Below are positions 7,975 through 16,564 of a DNA stretch of 34,773 nucleotides, in pieces. Made by a program: the position numbers and the translations under genes. This stretch comes from an uncultured Ruminococcus sp. Lineage in GTDB: Bacteria; Bacillota; Clostridia; Oscillospirales; Ruminococcaceae. The stretch's first letter is position 1. Each line of letters opens with the position of its first letter. The notes under the pieces are model-generated. The model did no database searches. It was not told where the DNA came from and saw nothing but the letters and a program-made list of their open reading frames with translations. Location: positions 1-34,773 of the forward strand of contig CACZGM010000015.1 of assembly GCA_902780695.1 (NCBI GenBank). The letters run 5' to 3'.

Positions 7975-7999
7975 CGCTCCGGAGTACACAGCCGGAGCG
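7975..7999 (-). terminator. Hairpin after mreB (partial terminator or processing site)
   Basis: CGCTCCGG (7975-7982) pairs perfectly with CCGGAGCG (7992-7999) across a 9-base loop, 11 bases after the mreB stop codon. On the minus strand it is followed only by TATTTTG, so it is a weak terminator at best. It could reduce mreC expression or stabilise the mreB part of the message. Confidence 0.45.
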
Positions 8000-8010
8000 A
8001 ATGTGAACGA

Positions 8011-9030
8011 TCAGTAACGGGCATCATCGTCACTGAGTACATCAATGAGCTTGTCGATGTTCTCCAGTACCTTTCCGGTGCCGTCTGCAACGCAGTCAAG
8101 CGGTCTTTCCGCGACCTTCACCGGCATACCCGTTTCCCGTTTTATCAGCCTGTCAAGACCTTTGAGCAGCGCTCCTCCTCCTGCAAGCATAATTCCCTGA
8201 TCTATGATATCCGCGGAAAGCTCCGGCGGTGTCTTTTCAAGTGTGACCTTTATAGCGTCGATAACATGGCTGAGCGGTTCGGCAAGCGCTTCCCTTATCT
8301 CCGCGCTCGTTATCGTGATGTTCTCGGGCAGTCCGTTGAGCAGATTCCTGCCCTTTATGTCCATATCCGGCTCGTGGTCTGAATACGGATACGCAGAGCC
8401 TATCGTAATCTTTATGTTCTCTGCCGTGCGCTCGCCTATAAGCAGATTGTAGCGCTTCTTGATATAGTTTATTATCGCATTGTCGAACTCGTCACCGGCA
8501 ACTCTGACAGAACGTGACGTTACTATGCCGCCAAGCGAGATCACAGCGACCTCACTGGTTCCACCGCCGATATCCACTATCATGCTTCCCGTCGGTTCTG
8601 CGACCGGGAGACCGGCTCCGATCGCCGCAGCCATTGGTTCCTCGATTATGGAGACTCTCTTCGCTCCCGCGCTCTGTGCCGCTTCTTTTACGGCACGGCG
8701 CTCAACCGCAGTGACTCCGGAGGGTATGCATATTATAACGCGGGTCTTGATGAACTTTCTGCCCTTGACCGCTTTGGAGATAAACTCCTGCAGCATACTG
8801 GTGGTCATGTCGAAATCCGCGATAACGCCGTCTTTGAGCGGTCTTACCGCGACTATCGAGCCCGGTGTCCTTCCTATAACGTCCTTGGCCTCCTGCCCGA
8901 CATATCTCACCCGTTCATATTTTACATCAACGGCAACAACGCTCGGCTCGCGTATAATGATGCCTTTCCCACGCATATATACAAGTGTGTTCGCAGTTCC
9001 GAGATCTATTCCTATATCCTTTGTAAACAT
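8011..9030 (-). CDS. mreB: Rod shape-determining actin homolog MreB
   Basis: A bacterial actin of 339 residues that forms membrane-associated filaments and guides wall synthesis. The nucleotide-binding motifs are in place: phosphate-1 [13 protein letters not shown] near the N-terminus, phosphate-2 [13 protein letters not shown] in the middle, and the adenosine motif [14 protein letters not shown] near the C-terminus. The conserved [14 protein letters not shown] segment is also present. ATG at 9028-9030 gives the standard MreB N-terminus; the longer GTG start at 9063 would add an unsupported leader. A GGAGAAAAG site lies 13 bases upstream. It is the first gene of its operon. Confidence 0.96.
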   Translation of the reverse strand: MFTKDIGIDLGTANTLVYMRGKGIIIREPSVVAVDVKYERVRYVGQEAKDVIGRTPGSIVAVRPLKDGVIADFDMTTSMLQEFISKAVKGRKFIKTRVIICIPSGVTAVERRAVKEAAQSAGAKRVSIIEEPMAAAIGAGLPVAEPTGSMIVDIGGGTSEVAVISLGGIVTSRSVRVAGDEFDNAIINYIKKRYNLLIGERTAENIKITIGSAYPYSDHEPDMDIKGRNLLNGLPENITITSAEIREALAEPLSHVIDAIKVTLEKTPPELSADIIDQGIMLAGGGALLKGLDRLIKRETGMPVKVAERPLDCVADGTGKVLENIDKLIDVLSDDDARY

Positions 9031-9075
9031 AAATCTGTCTTTTCTCCGTTCTATATATATCACAAACGAACATAA

Positions 9076-9104
9076 ATCTCTCCGATGCTGAACAACGGAG
9101 AGAT
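9076..9104 (-). promoter_or_regulatory. Perfect hairpin in the mreB 5' leader
   Basis: ATCTCTCCG and its exact complement CGGAGAGAT form a 9-bp stem with an 11-base loop. It lies between the predicted mreB promoter and its ribosome-binding site. No T-run follows on the minus strand, so it reads as a leader RNA structure rather than a terminator. Confidence 0.5.
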
Positions 9105-9147
9105 ACGTTACTGTCCTTTCAGCGCCCGATCTGTATCTGCAAAGAAT

Positions 9148-9176
9148 ATTATAGCACGAATTGACCGCTGTTACAA
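9148..9176 (-). promoter_or_regulatory. Promoter of the mreBCD-PBP2 operon
   Basis: On the minus strand TTGTAA (9176-9171), a 17-base spacer and a perfect TATAAT (9153-9148). It lies about 120 bases upstream of the mreB ATG and separates this operon from dut. Confidence 0.75.
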
Positions 9177-9270
9177 CACAAAAATAACGAGAAAAATGCA
9201 GAATATTACGGAATTATTTTAGTCAATTTATACACACAGCGTCCGAAACCGCATAAAACCGCGTTTTTTG

Positions 9271-9708
9271 TTATTTTCCGGTGGAACCGAACCCGCCTTC
9301 ACCTCTGTTTGTCTCGGTGAGCTCGTCCGTCTCTATGAATTCCGTATCTATGACCGGCATTACTACAAGCTGCGCTATCCGGTCACCGTTCTTTATTGTG
9401 TAGGGCTCAGAAGAATGGTTTATCAGCGGTACTTTTATCTCACCGCGGTAGTCGCTGTCGATAACTCCTACGCAGTTGGCAAGAGAGATCCCGAACTTTG
9501 AGGAAAGAGAGCTCCTCGGAAACACGAATCCCGCGCTTCTCGTGTAAGGTATCTCAATCGCAATACCGGTAGGTATCAGCTTTCTCTCCCCCGGTGCAAG
9601 AGTCACGTCTTCATCAAGGCACGCATAAAGATCGGAACCGGCGCTTCCGTCAGTAGCCTGAAGCGGAATACGAGCCATGCTGTTCATTTTTTTTACTTTA
9701 ATGTCCAT
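9271..9708 (-). CDS. dut: dUTP diphosphatase (trimeric dUTPase)
   Basis: Hydrolyses dUTP to dUMP and pyrophosphate, keeping uracil out of DNA and feeding dTMP synthesis. All five dUTPase motifs are visible in the 145 residues: I AGSDLYA, II PRSSLSSKFG, III NCVGVIDSDYRGEI with the catalytic aspartate, IV NGDRIAQLVV, and V RGEGGFGSTG at the C-terminus. The ATG follows the stop of the upstream U32-like gene directly, with GGAGTG in that gene's end as ribosome-binding site. It is the last gene of the long minus-strand operon. No clear terminator follows before the mreB promoter. Confidence 0.96.
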   Translation of the reverse strand: MDIKVKKMNSMARIPLQATDGSAGSDLYACLDEDVTLAPGERKLIPTGIAIEIPYTRSAGFVFPRSSLSSKFGISLANCVGVIDSDYRGEIKVPLINHSSEPYTIKNGDRIAQLVVMPVIDTEFIETDELTETNRGEGGFGSTGK

Positions 9709-10458
9709 TTATTTCACTCCCCTGTAATACAATCCTCTTGTTATGTTTTCTTTTTCTGAAGCCGTATCGGAAGCGTATAGTGCGACCGTCGGCAATATGT
9801 CCGTTTCGTCTGTGAACCGCAGCACCGCAAAATCTGTACGGAATTCGTTCATACGCCCGTTGAGCATAAGAACATCGCTGTTCAGTATCTCCACAGTGTT
9901 GTCAGAGCAGATGACACGCAGCTTATTTCCCTTGCGGTCGGTTAACGACTCGCCGCAGTTCGGTTTTCCGCAGGGCTTTCCGTCTTTTATCGGACACCGT
10001 CTGTTCAGCATCAGCGGAAGCCGCCCGTATGCGATAAATCCGGTCTTTACCGGCTTTTCAATGCTGTTTATCCTGCGGACGGTAAGCTCCGGCGACAGAA
10101 TGATATCGCATAGACCGCACTCTGCAAGAAAACGCGCGGTAACGCTGTTGGTGCAGTTAAGTCTGTTCCCGCCGCACACATTATATCCGCATCTTTGCAG
10201 AAGCTCTATATGTCCGACCGTATGAGCAAGCGCCCTTGTAAAGCCGTCTTCACGCAATTCCGCAAGTTCCCGCTCAACTCGATCCTCGCAGTCTGCAAGA
10301 TACTCCGGCGGCAGCAGGATCACCTTTTCCGCGTATTCGCAGAGCGGCTCCCCGGCAAGTCTGATCGGCACATACACAGCCGCAATATCCTCACAGCCAA
10401 GTGCCTGTTCAAGCTGCTCCGCCGTATATACCCAAGCTCTGAGTTCTATGCCGATCAC
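9709..10458 (-). CDS. Stand-alone U32-type barrel protein (second half of long U32 proteins)
   Basis: This 249-residue protein resembles the second, C-terminal barrel-like part of the long U32/RlhA-type family. It opens with LRAWVYTAEQLEQAL and contains AYGRLPLM, a cysteine group (RRCPIKDGKPCGKPNC) and LTDRKGN, which are characteristic of that part. The N-terminal half with the U32 peptidase signature is absent. Known long members of the family are linked to tRNA/rRNA hydroxylation or proteolysis, and the four clustered cysteines could bind a metal or FeS cluster. The ATG overlaps the recN stop by 4 bases, so it is co-translated with recN. Function is unknown. Confidence 0.6.
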   Translation of the reverse strand: MIGIELRAWVYTAEQLEQALGCEDIAAVYVPIRLAGEPLCEYAEKVILLPPEYLADCEDRVERELAELREDGFTRALAHTVGHIELLQRCGYNVCGGNRLNCTNSVTARFLAECGLCDIILSPELTVRRINSIEKPVKTGFIAYGRLPLMLNRRCPIKDGKPCGKPNCGESLTDRKGNKLRVICSDNTVEILNSDVLMLNGRMNEFRTDFAVLRFTDETDILPTVALYASDTASEKENITRGLYYRGVK

Positions 10459-12125
10459 TCCTCCTCCGGCATTGTTCCGCGCTGTATCAGTTCCTCGGCG
10501 TTTTTCAGCGTTATCTCGCTGCTTCCGCCGGAGATGAGTCTGGCGACCTCCATCACTTTTTCATCATAAGACAAAGTATGAACAGTCGTGTATGTGCGGC
10601 TTTCATCGGTATTTTTCTGAATCAGCAGATGATTGTCCGAAAGCGCCGCTATCTGCGCCAGATGCGTAACACAGAGAACCTGCCGTTTCTTTGCTATTCC
10701 GGACAGCTTTATGCCGACTTTCCGCGCGGCTCTGCCGCTTATTCCAGTGTCTATCTCGTCGAAAATCATCGTCGGTGTATCATCATTGTCCGCTGAAACG
10801 CTCTTTATAGCAAGCATTATGCGGGACAGCTCACCTCCCGATGCTGCTTTCGCTATCGGTTTAAGATCCTCGCCCTTATTGACTGAGATCATCAGCTCGA
10901 CATTGTCCATACCGTTCACGGTTATCTTGCCCTGTGTAATATCGAACCGCAGCCGTACATCGGGCATATCAAGAAACCGAAGCTGTTCGATAATCTCCTC
11001 CGTCAGCCGTTCAGCAGCTTTTTTGCGCAATTCGGATATCTCCCCTGCAGCGGCTTTCAGCTCCTCCGCCGCACGGTGACGCTCCTCGTTCAGCGCAGCG
11101 AGCGTATTGTCGCATTCCGACAGCTCGTCCAGTTCTTTTTTCCATTCCCCGCAAAGGTCGAGGATCTCGTCCGTTTCAAGCGAATACCTGCGTTTTAACC
11201 AAAGTATGCCGCTCATCTTTTCTTCGAGAGTCTGCAGACTTCCGGCATCGTCCTCATCCGGCAGAAGAGCGCTGATATCCGCGCTGATGTCCCGAAGCTC
11301 AACAGTCATTGCCGAAAGACGCTCCGAAAGAGCAGAACATTCCGGTACATACTTAGATATCCCGTTCAGCAGCTTTGACGCGGCTTCCGCAAGATCGGCG
11401 GCTCCGCGTTCACTGTCCGTACCGCCCGTCTGTCCCGCGGCACCCGAAAGCGCAGCGGTTATATCTTCAAGATTGCGGGCACGGTTCAGTTTTTCCGTTA
11501 TGACAGCCTCGTCTCCTTTTTTCAGTCCGAGCTTTTCCACCGCCTCAATATCCGATGTCAGCTTCTCTATGCGGCCGTCTTTCAGCTCATTCTCCGCTTC
11601 GAGCTGTTTTATGCGTCTGTTAAGAGCAGAGAACCCGCGGAATTTCTCCGCGTACTCCGAGAGCTTTCCTGAAAGTCCGGCATAGCCGTCTATCAGAGCG
11701 CGCTGATTTGCCGTGTCGGTGAGTATGCGGCTGTCCTGCTGTCCGTGAATGTCTATCAGACCGGAGGTTATCTCTTTCAAAAGTGCGGCTGTGGCAGGCA
11801 TTCCGTTGATGCGTACCTGTCCCTTGCCGTCGGCTGAGATATCCCGTTTTATCAGAAGCTCACCGTCTGCCGGATAGCCGTTCTCCGTGAGTTTAGCCGC
11901 CACCGCGTCCGGTATGCTGTCGAACAGCGCGGTAACGGTTGCTTTGCTTTCTCCGGTACGGATAAGCTCCTTGTGCGCCCGTCCGCCGAGAACGGCATTT
12001 ATCGCACCTATTAAGATACTCTTGCCGGCACCGGTCTCGCCCGAAAACACATTGAACCGGTCGGTAAAGCCGATATCCGCTTTTTCTATGACCGCAAGAT
12101 TTTCAATATACAGTTCCTTTAACAT
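10455..12125 (-). CDS. recN: DNA repair protein RecN
   Basis: An SMC-like ATPase of 556 residues that acts early in recombinational repair of double-strand breaks. The Walker A is GETGAGKS (residues 29-36). The middle (about 150-370) is long coiled coil rich in Glu/Lys/Ala. The C-terminal half has the ABC signature ASGGELSR, Walker B TMIFDEIDTGISG, and a conserved VTHLAQIAA switch histidine. The length matches the family. The start lies 12 bases after the argR stop with an AGGTAAGGA ribosome-binding region. The argR-recN pairing is conserved across Firmicutes. Confidence 0.95.
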   Translation of the reverse strand: MLKELYIENLAVIEKADIGFTDRFNVFSGETGAGKSILIGAINAVLGGRAHKELIRTGESKATVTALFDSIPDAVAAKLTENGYPADGELLIKRDISADGKGQVRINGMPATAALLKEITSGLIDIHGQQDSRILTDTANQRALIDGYAGLSGKLSEYAEKFRGFSALNRRIKQLEAENELKDGRIEKLTSDIEAVEKLGLKKGDEAVITEKLNRARNLEDITAALSGAAGQTGGTDSERGAADLAEAASKLLNGISKYVPECSALSERLSAMTVELRDISADISALLPDEDDAGSLQTLEEKMSGILWLKRRYSLETDEILDLCGEWKKELDELSECDNTLAALNEERHRAAEELKAAAGEISELRKKAAERLTEEIIEQLRFLDMPDVRLRFDITQGKITVNGMDNVELMISVNKGEDLKPIAKAASGGELSRIMLAIKSVSADNDDTPTMIFDEIDTGISGRAARKVGIKLSGIAKKRQVLCVTHLAQIAALSDNHLLIQKNTDESRTYTTVHTLSYDEKVMEVARLISGGSSEITLKNAEELIQRGTMPEEE

Positions 12126-12137
12126 TCCTTACCTCGG

Positions 12138-12575
12138 TCAAACCATTCCTTTTAGCATTACTGCGAGCTTTTTTGCGTCGTTCTCCGTTCTGACGAGTAT
12201 AAAGATCGTATCGTCGCCGGAGATCGTACCAACAACATTCTCGATATTCATACTGTCGAATGTGGCGCAGGCCGCGTTTGCAAGACCCGAATGACATTTG
12301 ACGCAGACTATGTTGCCCGCGCAGTCTATCCGGGTCACGGACTGGCTGAATATATTCTCAAAATGCCGCTTGTTGGCAGTCCTCGCCCGCATATAGCAAC
12401 TTACCCCGGTATCGGAGACCGCCTTTTCAAGCGCGAGCTCGTTGATATCGCGGGAAACCGTCGCCTGTGTGACTCTATATCCGCGTTCAGACAGTTTCTC
12501 ACGCAGCATTTCCTGATTTTCTATTTCAAATTCGGAGATAAGCGCAAGTATCTCCGTCTGCCGCTGTCTTTTCAT
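12138..12575 (-). CDS. argR: Arginine repressor ArgR/AhrC
   Basis: An arginine-sensing transcription factor of 145 residues. The N-terminal winged helix (about 1-65) contains the recognition helix in VTQATVSRDI. The C-terminal oligomerisation and arginine-binding domain ends with GTISGDDTIFIL, the motif whose aspartates contact arginine. It normally represses arginine biosynthesis and activates catabolism as a hexamer. No arginine genes are in this window, so it regulates in trans; its place here reflects the conserved tlyA-(nadK)-argR-recN gene order. Confidence 0.95.
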   Translation of the reverse strand: MKRQRQTEILALISEFEIENQEMLREKLSERGYRVTQATVSRDINELALEKAVSDTGVSCYMRARTANKRHFENIFSQSVTRIDCAGNIVCVKCHSGLANAACATFDSMNIENVVGTISGDDTIFILVRTENDAKKLAVMLKGMV

Positions 12576-12591
12576 AGCAATTTCAAATCCT

Positions 12592-13431
12592 TTATTTCAG
12601 CGGAGTCATGAGCTTTTCACTCACCGTGGTGTAAAAGCTCCTTTCACCGAGTTCCGCAATGCGAAGCACAACAGGAGATTTTCTGATAACAAGCTCTGTA
12701 CCTGCCGGAAGCTCCGTTCCCTTTGAACCGTCTATGCTTATGTTGACTCTGCTACCCTCGTATGCGGAATAGCTTACCGTGACCTCATCGCCCGCGCTGA
12801 ATATCATCGGGCGGTTGAGAAGGGTGTGTGCGCAAAGCGGGGTAAGCAGGATACATTCCACCGTTGGCTCTATTATCGGTCCCCCTGCGGAGAGAGCATA
12901 CGCAGTAGAGCCGGTGGGCGTGCTGAATATGAGCCCGTCCGCTCTTACCTTTGTGACCGTGATGCCGTTTATCCTTACCGTAAATTCCGGAAGCTTCGAG
13001 TTCACGTCCTTGAACAGGACTATATCATTGAGCGCAGTGCTTTCGTTTTCCGGAAATTCCGCAGAAAGCATCATTCTGGTGCTGAATGTGCAGCTGCCGT
13101 CAGCGGCGGCTGACAGCTTGTCAAGACAATCTATGTCGAGCGAGGTCATAAATCCGAGCCTTCCGGTGTTTATGCCGATAAGCGGCTTTCCGGCGAACGC
13201 GGCTCTCTTTCCCCATTTGAGCATCATTCCGTCACCGCCGACGGTCAGCAGCATATCGCATCGGTCTATGATATCACCGTTTGCGTATTCGACACGTTCG
13301 TCATTGTACAATGCACGGACGCTCTCGTCAAAGACCGGCGTTATGCCGTATTCCAGGAGAGCCGCAGTAACGGAAGGAAGCGCCGTCATGCTCTTTTCCT
13401 TTTCTATACAGGGACATACATATATTTTCAT
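12592..13431 (-). CDS. nadK: NAD kinase
   Basis: Phosphorylates NAD to NADP. The 279-residue protein has the GGDG motif at residues 65-68, LGFM shortly after, and ALND (N135-D136, the NE/D motif). The conserved block RADGLIFSTPTGSTAYALSAGGP lies around residues 163-185, where the second substrate binds. The ATG at 13431 has AAGGAG overlapping the tlyA stop as its likely ribosome-binding site. NAD kinase between tlyA and argR is a common clostridial arrangement that Bacillus lacks. Confidence 0.94.
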   Translation of the reverse strand: MKIYVCPCIEKEKSMTALPSVTAALLEYGITPVFDESVRALYNDERVEYANGDIIDRCDMLLTVGGDGMMLKWGKRAAFAGKPLIGINTGRLGFMTSLDIDCLDKLSAAADGSCTFSTRMMLSAEFPENESTALNDIVLFKDVNSKLPEFTVRINGITVTKVRADGLIFSTPTGSTAYALSAGGPIIEPTVECILLTPLCAHTLLNRPMIFSAGDEVTVSYSAYEGSRVNISIDGSKGTELPAGTELVIRKSPVVLRIAELGERSFYTTVSEKLMTPLK

Positions 13432-13448
13432 TTTCCGCTGTTCTCTCC

Positions 13449-14186
13449 TTAAGGTACGATGCAGTGCATCAGAAATTCCCTGTTTCCGTCGCCGCCGGTT
13501 ATTTTCGACGGAACGGTGCGTATATCCGAAAATCCGAGCTGTGCGGCAAAGCAGCAGACATCATCGACTGCTTTCTTTTGCAGCTTCGGATCTTTTACAA
13601 CTCCGCTTTTGCCGAGCTTTACTCTGCCAAGCTCGAACTGCGGCTTTATAAGCAGTGCGCAGACCGCTTTTTCCGCCGCAAAACGCGGTATCGCGGGGAT
13701 TATCTGCTTCAACGATATAAACGAAACGTCCGCAGCTATAAACCCTGCTTTTTCAGGTATAAGGCTCTCGTCCGCGAGACGGATATCAAGGTTTTCCAGC
13801 GATATCACACGGCTGTCGGCACGCAGCTTTTCCGCAAGCTGTGAAGTTCCCACATCTACCGCGTACACCCGCTTTGCTCCGTTTTGCAGCATACAGTCAG
13901 TAAATCCGCCGGTTGAAGCGCCTATGTCAAGGCAAACACTGCCGAGCGGACTGATCCCGAATGCTTCAAGCGCAGTTTCCAGCTTCAGTCCTCCGCGCCC
14001 GACGTATCTTGTGAGCCCGGAGCTTTCCGATACGGAGATACTGTCGGTGTCCTCACAAAGCTCCGACGGCTTCCCGGCAACATTCCCGTTCACGGTAACA
14101 CTGCCCTCTTTTATGAGTGCCGCAGCGGAAGTCCTGCTTTTTGCAAGCCCCTTTTCGGTCAGTAATATATCAAGTCTTTTCTTCAT
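13449..14186 (-). CDS. tlyA: TlyA-family rRNA 2'-O-methyltransferase (S4 + FtsJ)
   Basis: A 245-residue protein with an N-terminal S4 RNA-binding domain (residues 1-60) and a Rossmann methyltransferase domain. The SAM motif is CLDIGASTGGFTDC, followed by YAVDVGTSQL and AADVSFISL, and the conserved KPQFE. Relatives methylate 16S C1409 and/or 23S C1920; the Bacillus ortholog is YqxC. The start is one base after the stop of the upstream hydrolase gene, with no good ribosome-binding site of its own, which suggests translational coupling. Confidence 0.92.
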   Translation of the reverse strand: MKKRLDILLTEKGLAKSRTSAAALIKEGSVTVNGNVAGKPSELCEDTDSISVSESSGLTRYVGRGGLKLETALEAFGISPLGSVCLDIGASTGGFTDCMLQNGAKRVYAVDVGTSQLAEKLRADSRVISLENLDIRLADESLIPEKAGFIAADVSFISLKQIIPAIPRFAAEKAVCALLIKPQFELGRVKLGKSGVVKDPKLQKKAVDDVCCFAAQLGFSDIRTVPSKITGGDGNREFLMHCIVP

Positions 14187-14187
14187 A

Positions 14188-14700
14188 TCAGATGTATTCT
14201 ATATCAGCTTTTGTCAGCTTTTCACGCATTTTTGCTGACTTGGCTTCCGGGAATACCGTAGCTGTCGCTTCACGGACGATCTTTGCCGTTATACCTCTTT
14301 TCGCCGCTCCGAGAGCGGTCGATGAAACACATCCGTATTCGTCAAGCCCGCACAGATGCAGCTCGTCATAGCCCTCTCTCCGTACACGTTCAAGAAGCTG
14401 CTTGTTGGTGAGCGCATCTCCGAACAGTTTATCAAAGCAAAGACCGGTAACGATATCAAGACCGCCGTACAGCTCTGCGCCCTCCGTTCCGGCTATCGAA
14501 TACCCGAACAGCATACGGTTTGTCGGAAGATTCTGTATTATGTGACGAATATAGATAACATCGCTTCCGCTGTCATTATATCTGTGAATAACAGCGTTCA
14601 CAGCAGCGGTGAGCTTCTCCGTATCGTAGGAGAAGTTCGGTTTTCTCTTCTCGTACAGGTAATCATTCTGCATATCTATTACAATCAGCGCGCACTTCAT
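14188..14700 (-). CDS. Isochorismatase-fold cysteine hydrolase
   Basis: A 170-residue cysteine hydrolase of the isochorismatase/nicotinamidase superfamily. The catalytic triad is visible: Asp in IVIDMQNDY, Lys in CFDKLFGDAL, and Cys in LDEYGCVSSTALGA. Family members hydrolyse nicotinamide, isochorismate, or small amides and ureas, and the substrate is not determinable here. nadK two genes downstream makes an NAD-salvage (nicotinamidase) role attractive but unproven, and I do not see a full set of nicotinamidase metal-binding residues. AGGAGAC provides the ribosome-binding site. This gene is an insertion relative to the Bacillus dxs-yqxC order. Confidence 0.75.
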   Translation of the reverse strand: MKCALIVIDMQNDYLYEKRKPNFSYDTEKLTAAVNAVIHRYNDSGSDVIYIRHIIQNLPTNRMLFGYSIAGTEGAELYGGLDIVTGLCFDKLFGDALTNKQLLERVRREGYDELHLCGLDEYGCVSSTALGAAKRGITAKIVREATATVFPEAKSAKMREKLTKADIEYI

Positions 14701-14719
14701 ATTATCAATGTCTCCTATG

Positions 14720-16519
14720 CTATTTTCCGTTCACCGCACGGGCAATAGACTCACGGTCAAGACCCGCCTTCATGAGCTGCGTCTCAACATCGGCAGCGGC
14801 AGGAGGTGCAGGCAGCGCGGTTATGCTGTATTTGCCGGTAAAGCCGTGTTCGTACAATGCTGTAAGCAGCTTCTCGCCTATTCCGCCGTTCTTCATGCTT
14901 TCCTCAAATACAAGCACCCGCTTGTAACCTGATATGATATCAACAGCTTCTTCCGGTATCGGGAATATTTTCAGGAGCGTAAGAACGTCTGCTCCGGCTG
15001 TTCCCGCCGCGTTTTGGGATATCCTGCCGTATGTGACCACAAGAGTTCCCTTTTCGCTGTCCGGTCTTTCGTCAAGATAAAAATCACTGTACTCCCGGGG
15101 GATTCCCACCGGGCACAATCCGCGCGGATAGCGCACGGCGGCTATACCGTCGGAAACGTTCAGTGCCCTTTCGATGCAGGCTTTCAGCGTTACCTCGTCA
15201 AACGGCGACCATATCTCGGTATTCGGCACCGATGTGAGCATCGGTACGTCATATACTCCCTGATGTGTCTCGCCGTCCTCGCCCACGAGTCCGGCACGGT
15301 CTATGAACAGCACGATATGCTTCTTCTCGATTGACGCTTCATGCAGGAGCTGATCGAAGCAGCGCTGTAAAAAGGTGGAATACACCGCGAAAACGGGAAG
15401 CATACCCTGCGAAGCGAGTCCGCAGGAGAAAGTGAGCGCGTGCTGCTCGGCTATTCCGACATCAAAAAAGCGCTGCGGATAATTCTCCGCGATATGCTCC
15501 ATACCTGTCGCATACTTCATTGCCGCTGTCACGGCGCATATCCGCTCGTTATTGTCTGCGTACTCTGCGAGAGTTCTGCCCGCTATCTCGGAAAAGCTCC
15601 TGCTGCCTGCACCGCGTCTACCACGGCGCGGTATTCCGTGGTATTCGCCGGAGTTGAGCTCCGCAGGCTTGTAGCCCTTTCCTTTTTTTGTCTTTATGTG
15701 TATGATGCACGGCTCGCCGGTGATCTTCGCAATTTCAAACATCTCTATCAGCTTGCCGACATCGTGACCGTTCACGGGTCCGTAATATTTTAGTCCGAGG
15801 ATCTCAAAGATATTGCTCTGATATATCGCGAATTTGACGAGGTCCTTCGTACCGCTGAGTGACTTGGATATCTCCTTGCCTACAGAAGAATGCGACAGGA
15901 ATTCCTTTACCGCCTCTTTTTTGTCATAATAAGAACGCGTCGAACGCATACGGGTGAGATAATCCGCGACAGTACCCTTGCTGCGGGATATGGACATCTC
16001 GTTATCGTTAAGCACGATTATCAGATTTCCGCAGTCCCTGCCGATATTGTTCAGACCCTCGTATGCCTCGCCGCCGGTCAGCGCTCCGTCTCCTATCACG
16101 GCCACGACGTTTCCGGGCTTGCCCTCGAGCTTCATTGCCTTTGCTATGCCGAGAGCCGCCGAAACTGATATACTGCTGTGTCCGCCGATAAATGCGTCAT
16201 GCTCGCTTTCCGAGCTGCGCGGAAATCCGGAGATCCCGCCGTCGGAACGCAGAGTTCCGAAACTGTCATATCTTCCGGTTATAATCTTATGCGTATAGCA
16301 CTGATGCCCGACATCAAAGACTATCTTGTCCTCCGGAGTGCTGAATACGCTGTGCAGAGCGACTGTAAGCTCCACCGTGCCGAGGTTCGAGGCAAGATGC
16401 CCGCCGGTCCCGGAGACCTTTTCTATCAGAAAAGCCCTTATCTCATCGCAGAGCTGCTTTTTTTCGCCGAGATCAAGGCTTTTTATGTATTCGGGGGATA
16501 TTCTATCCGATAAAAGCAT
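14720..16519 (-). CDS. dxs: 1-deoxy-D-xylulose-5-phosphate synthase
   Basis: A thiamine-diphosphate enzyme that condenses pyruvate and glyceraldehyde 3-phosphate, the first step of the MEP isoprenoid pathway. It has 599 residues, slightly shorter than the usual 620. The N-terminal landmarks SGTGGHLASNLG, FDVGHQCYTHKI and GGHSSISVSAALG precede the ThDP motif GDGALTGGEAYEGLNN...NDN. The central pyrimidine-binding domain has DVGIAEQHALTFSCGLA and FIDRAGLVGEDGETHQGVYD, and the C-terminal transketolase domain closes the protein. AGAGGAAAC lies upstream of the ATG. It follows DUF212 and ispA, so isoprenoid supply genes are clustered. Confidence 0.96.
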   Translation of the reverse strand: MLLSDRISPEYIKSLDLGEKKQLCDEIRAFLIEKVSGTGGHLASNLGTVELTVALHSVFSTPEDKIVFDVGHQCYTHKIITGRYDSFGTLRSDGGISGFPRSSESEHDAFIGGHSSISVSAALGIAKAMKLEGKPGNVVAVIGDGALTGGEAYEGLNNIGRDCGNLIIVLNDNEMSISRSKGTVADYLTRMRSTRSYYDKKEAVKEFLSHSSVGKEISKSLSGTKDLVKFAIYQSNIFEILGLKYYGPVNGHDVGKLIEMFEIAKITGEPCIIHIKTKKGKGYKPAELNSGEYHGIPRRGRRGAGSRSFSEIAGRTLAEYADNNERICAVTAAMKYATGMEHIAENYPQRFFDVGIAEQHALTFSCGLASQGMLPVFAVYSTFLQRCFDQLLHEASIEKKHIVLFIDRAGLVGEDGETHQGVYDVPMLTSVPNTEIWSPFDEVTLKACIERALNVSDGIAAVRYPRGLCPVGIPREYSDFYLDERPDSEKGTLVVTYGRISQNAAGTAGADVLTLLKIFPIPEEAVDIISGYKRVLVFEESMKNGGIGEKLLTALYEHGFTGKYSITALPAPPAAADVETQLMKAGLDRESIARAVNGK

Positions 16520-16564
16520 TTCCGCGTTTCCTCTCGTTATTATTATGGTTTTTTAGAGGTTCCC

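Noticed and set aside
8480-9091. 203-codon plus-strand open frame opposite mreB
   Set aside because: Shadow of highly conserved mreB; Ser/Thr/Pro-rich with no recognisable motif.
9200-9270. Terminator after dut
   Set aside because: AT-rich with some CCGCA/GCGG pairing, but no clean stem followed by a T-run on the minus strand.
11107-11685. 192-codon serine-rich plus-strand frame opposite recN
   Set aside because: The serine richness comes from reading the Glu/Leu/Ala coiled-coil codons of recN backwards.
12779-13651. 290-codon open frame on the plus strand, opposite nadK and tlyA
   Set aside because: It is antisense to two well-recognised genes, has a Ser/Pro-rich composition typical of a shadow frame, and shows no domain.
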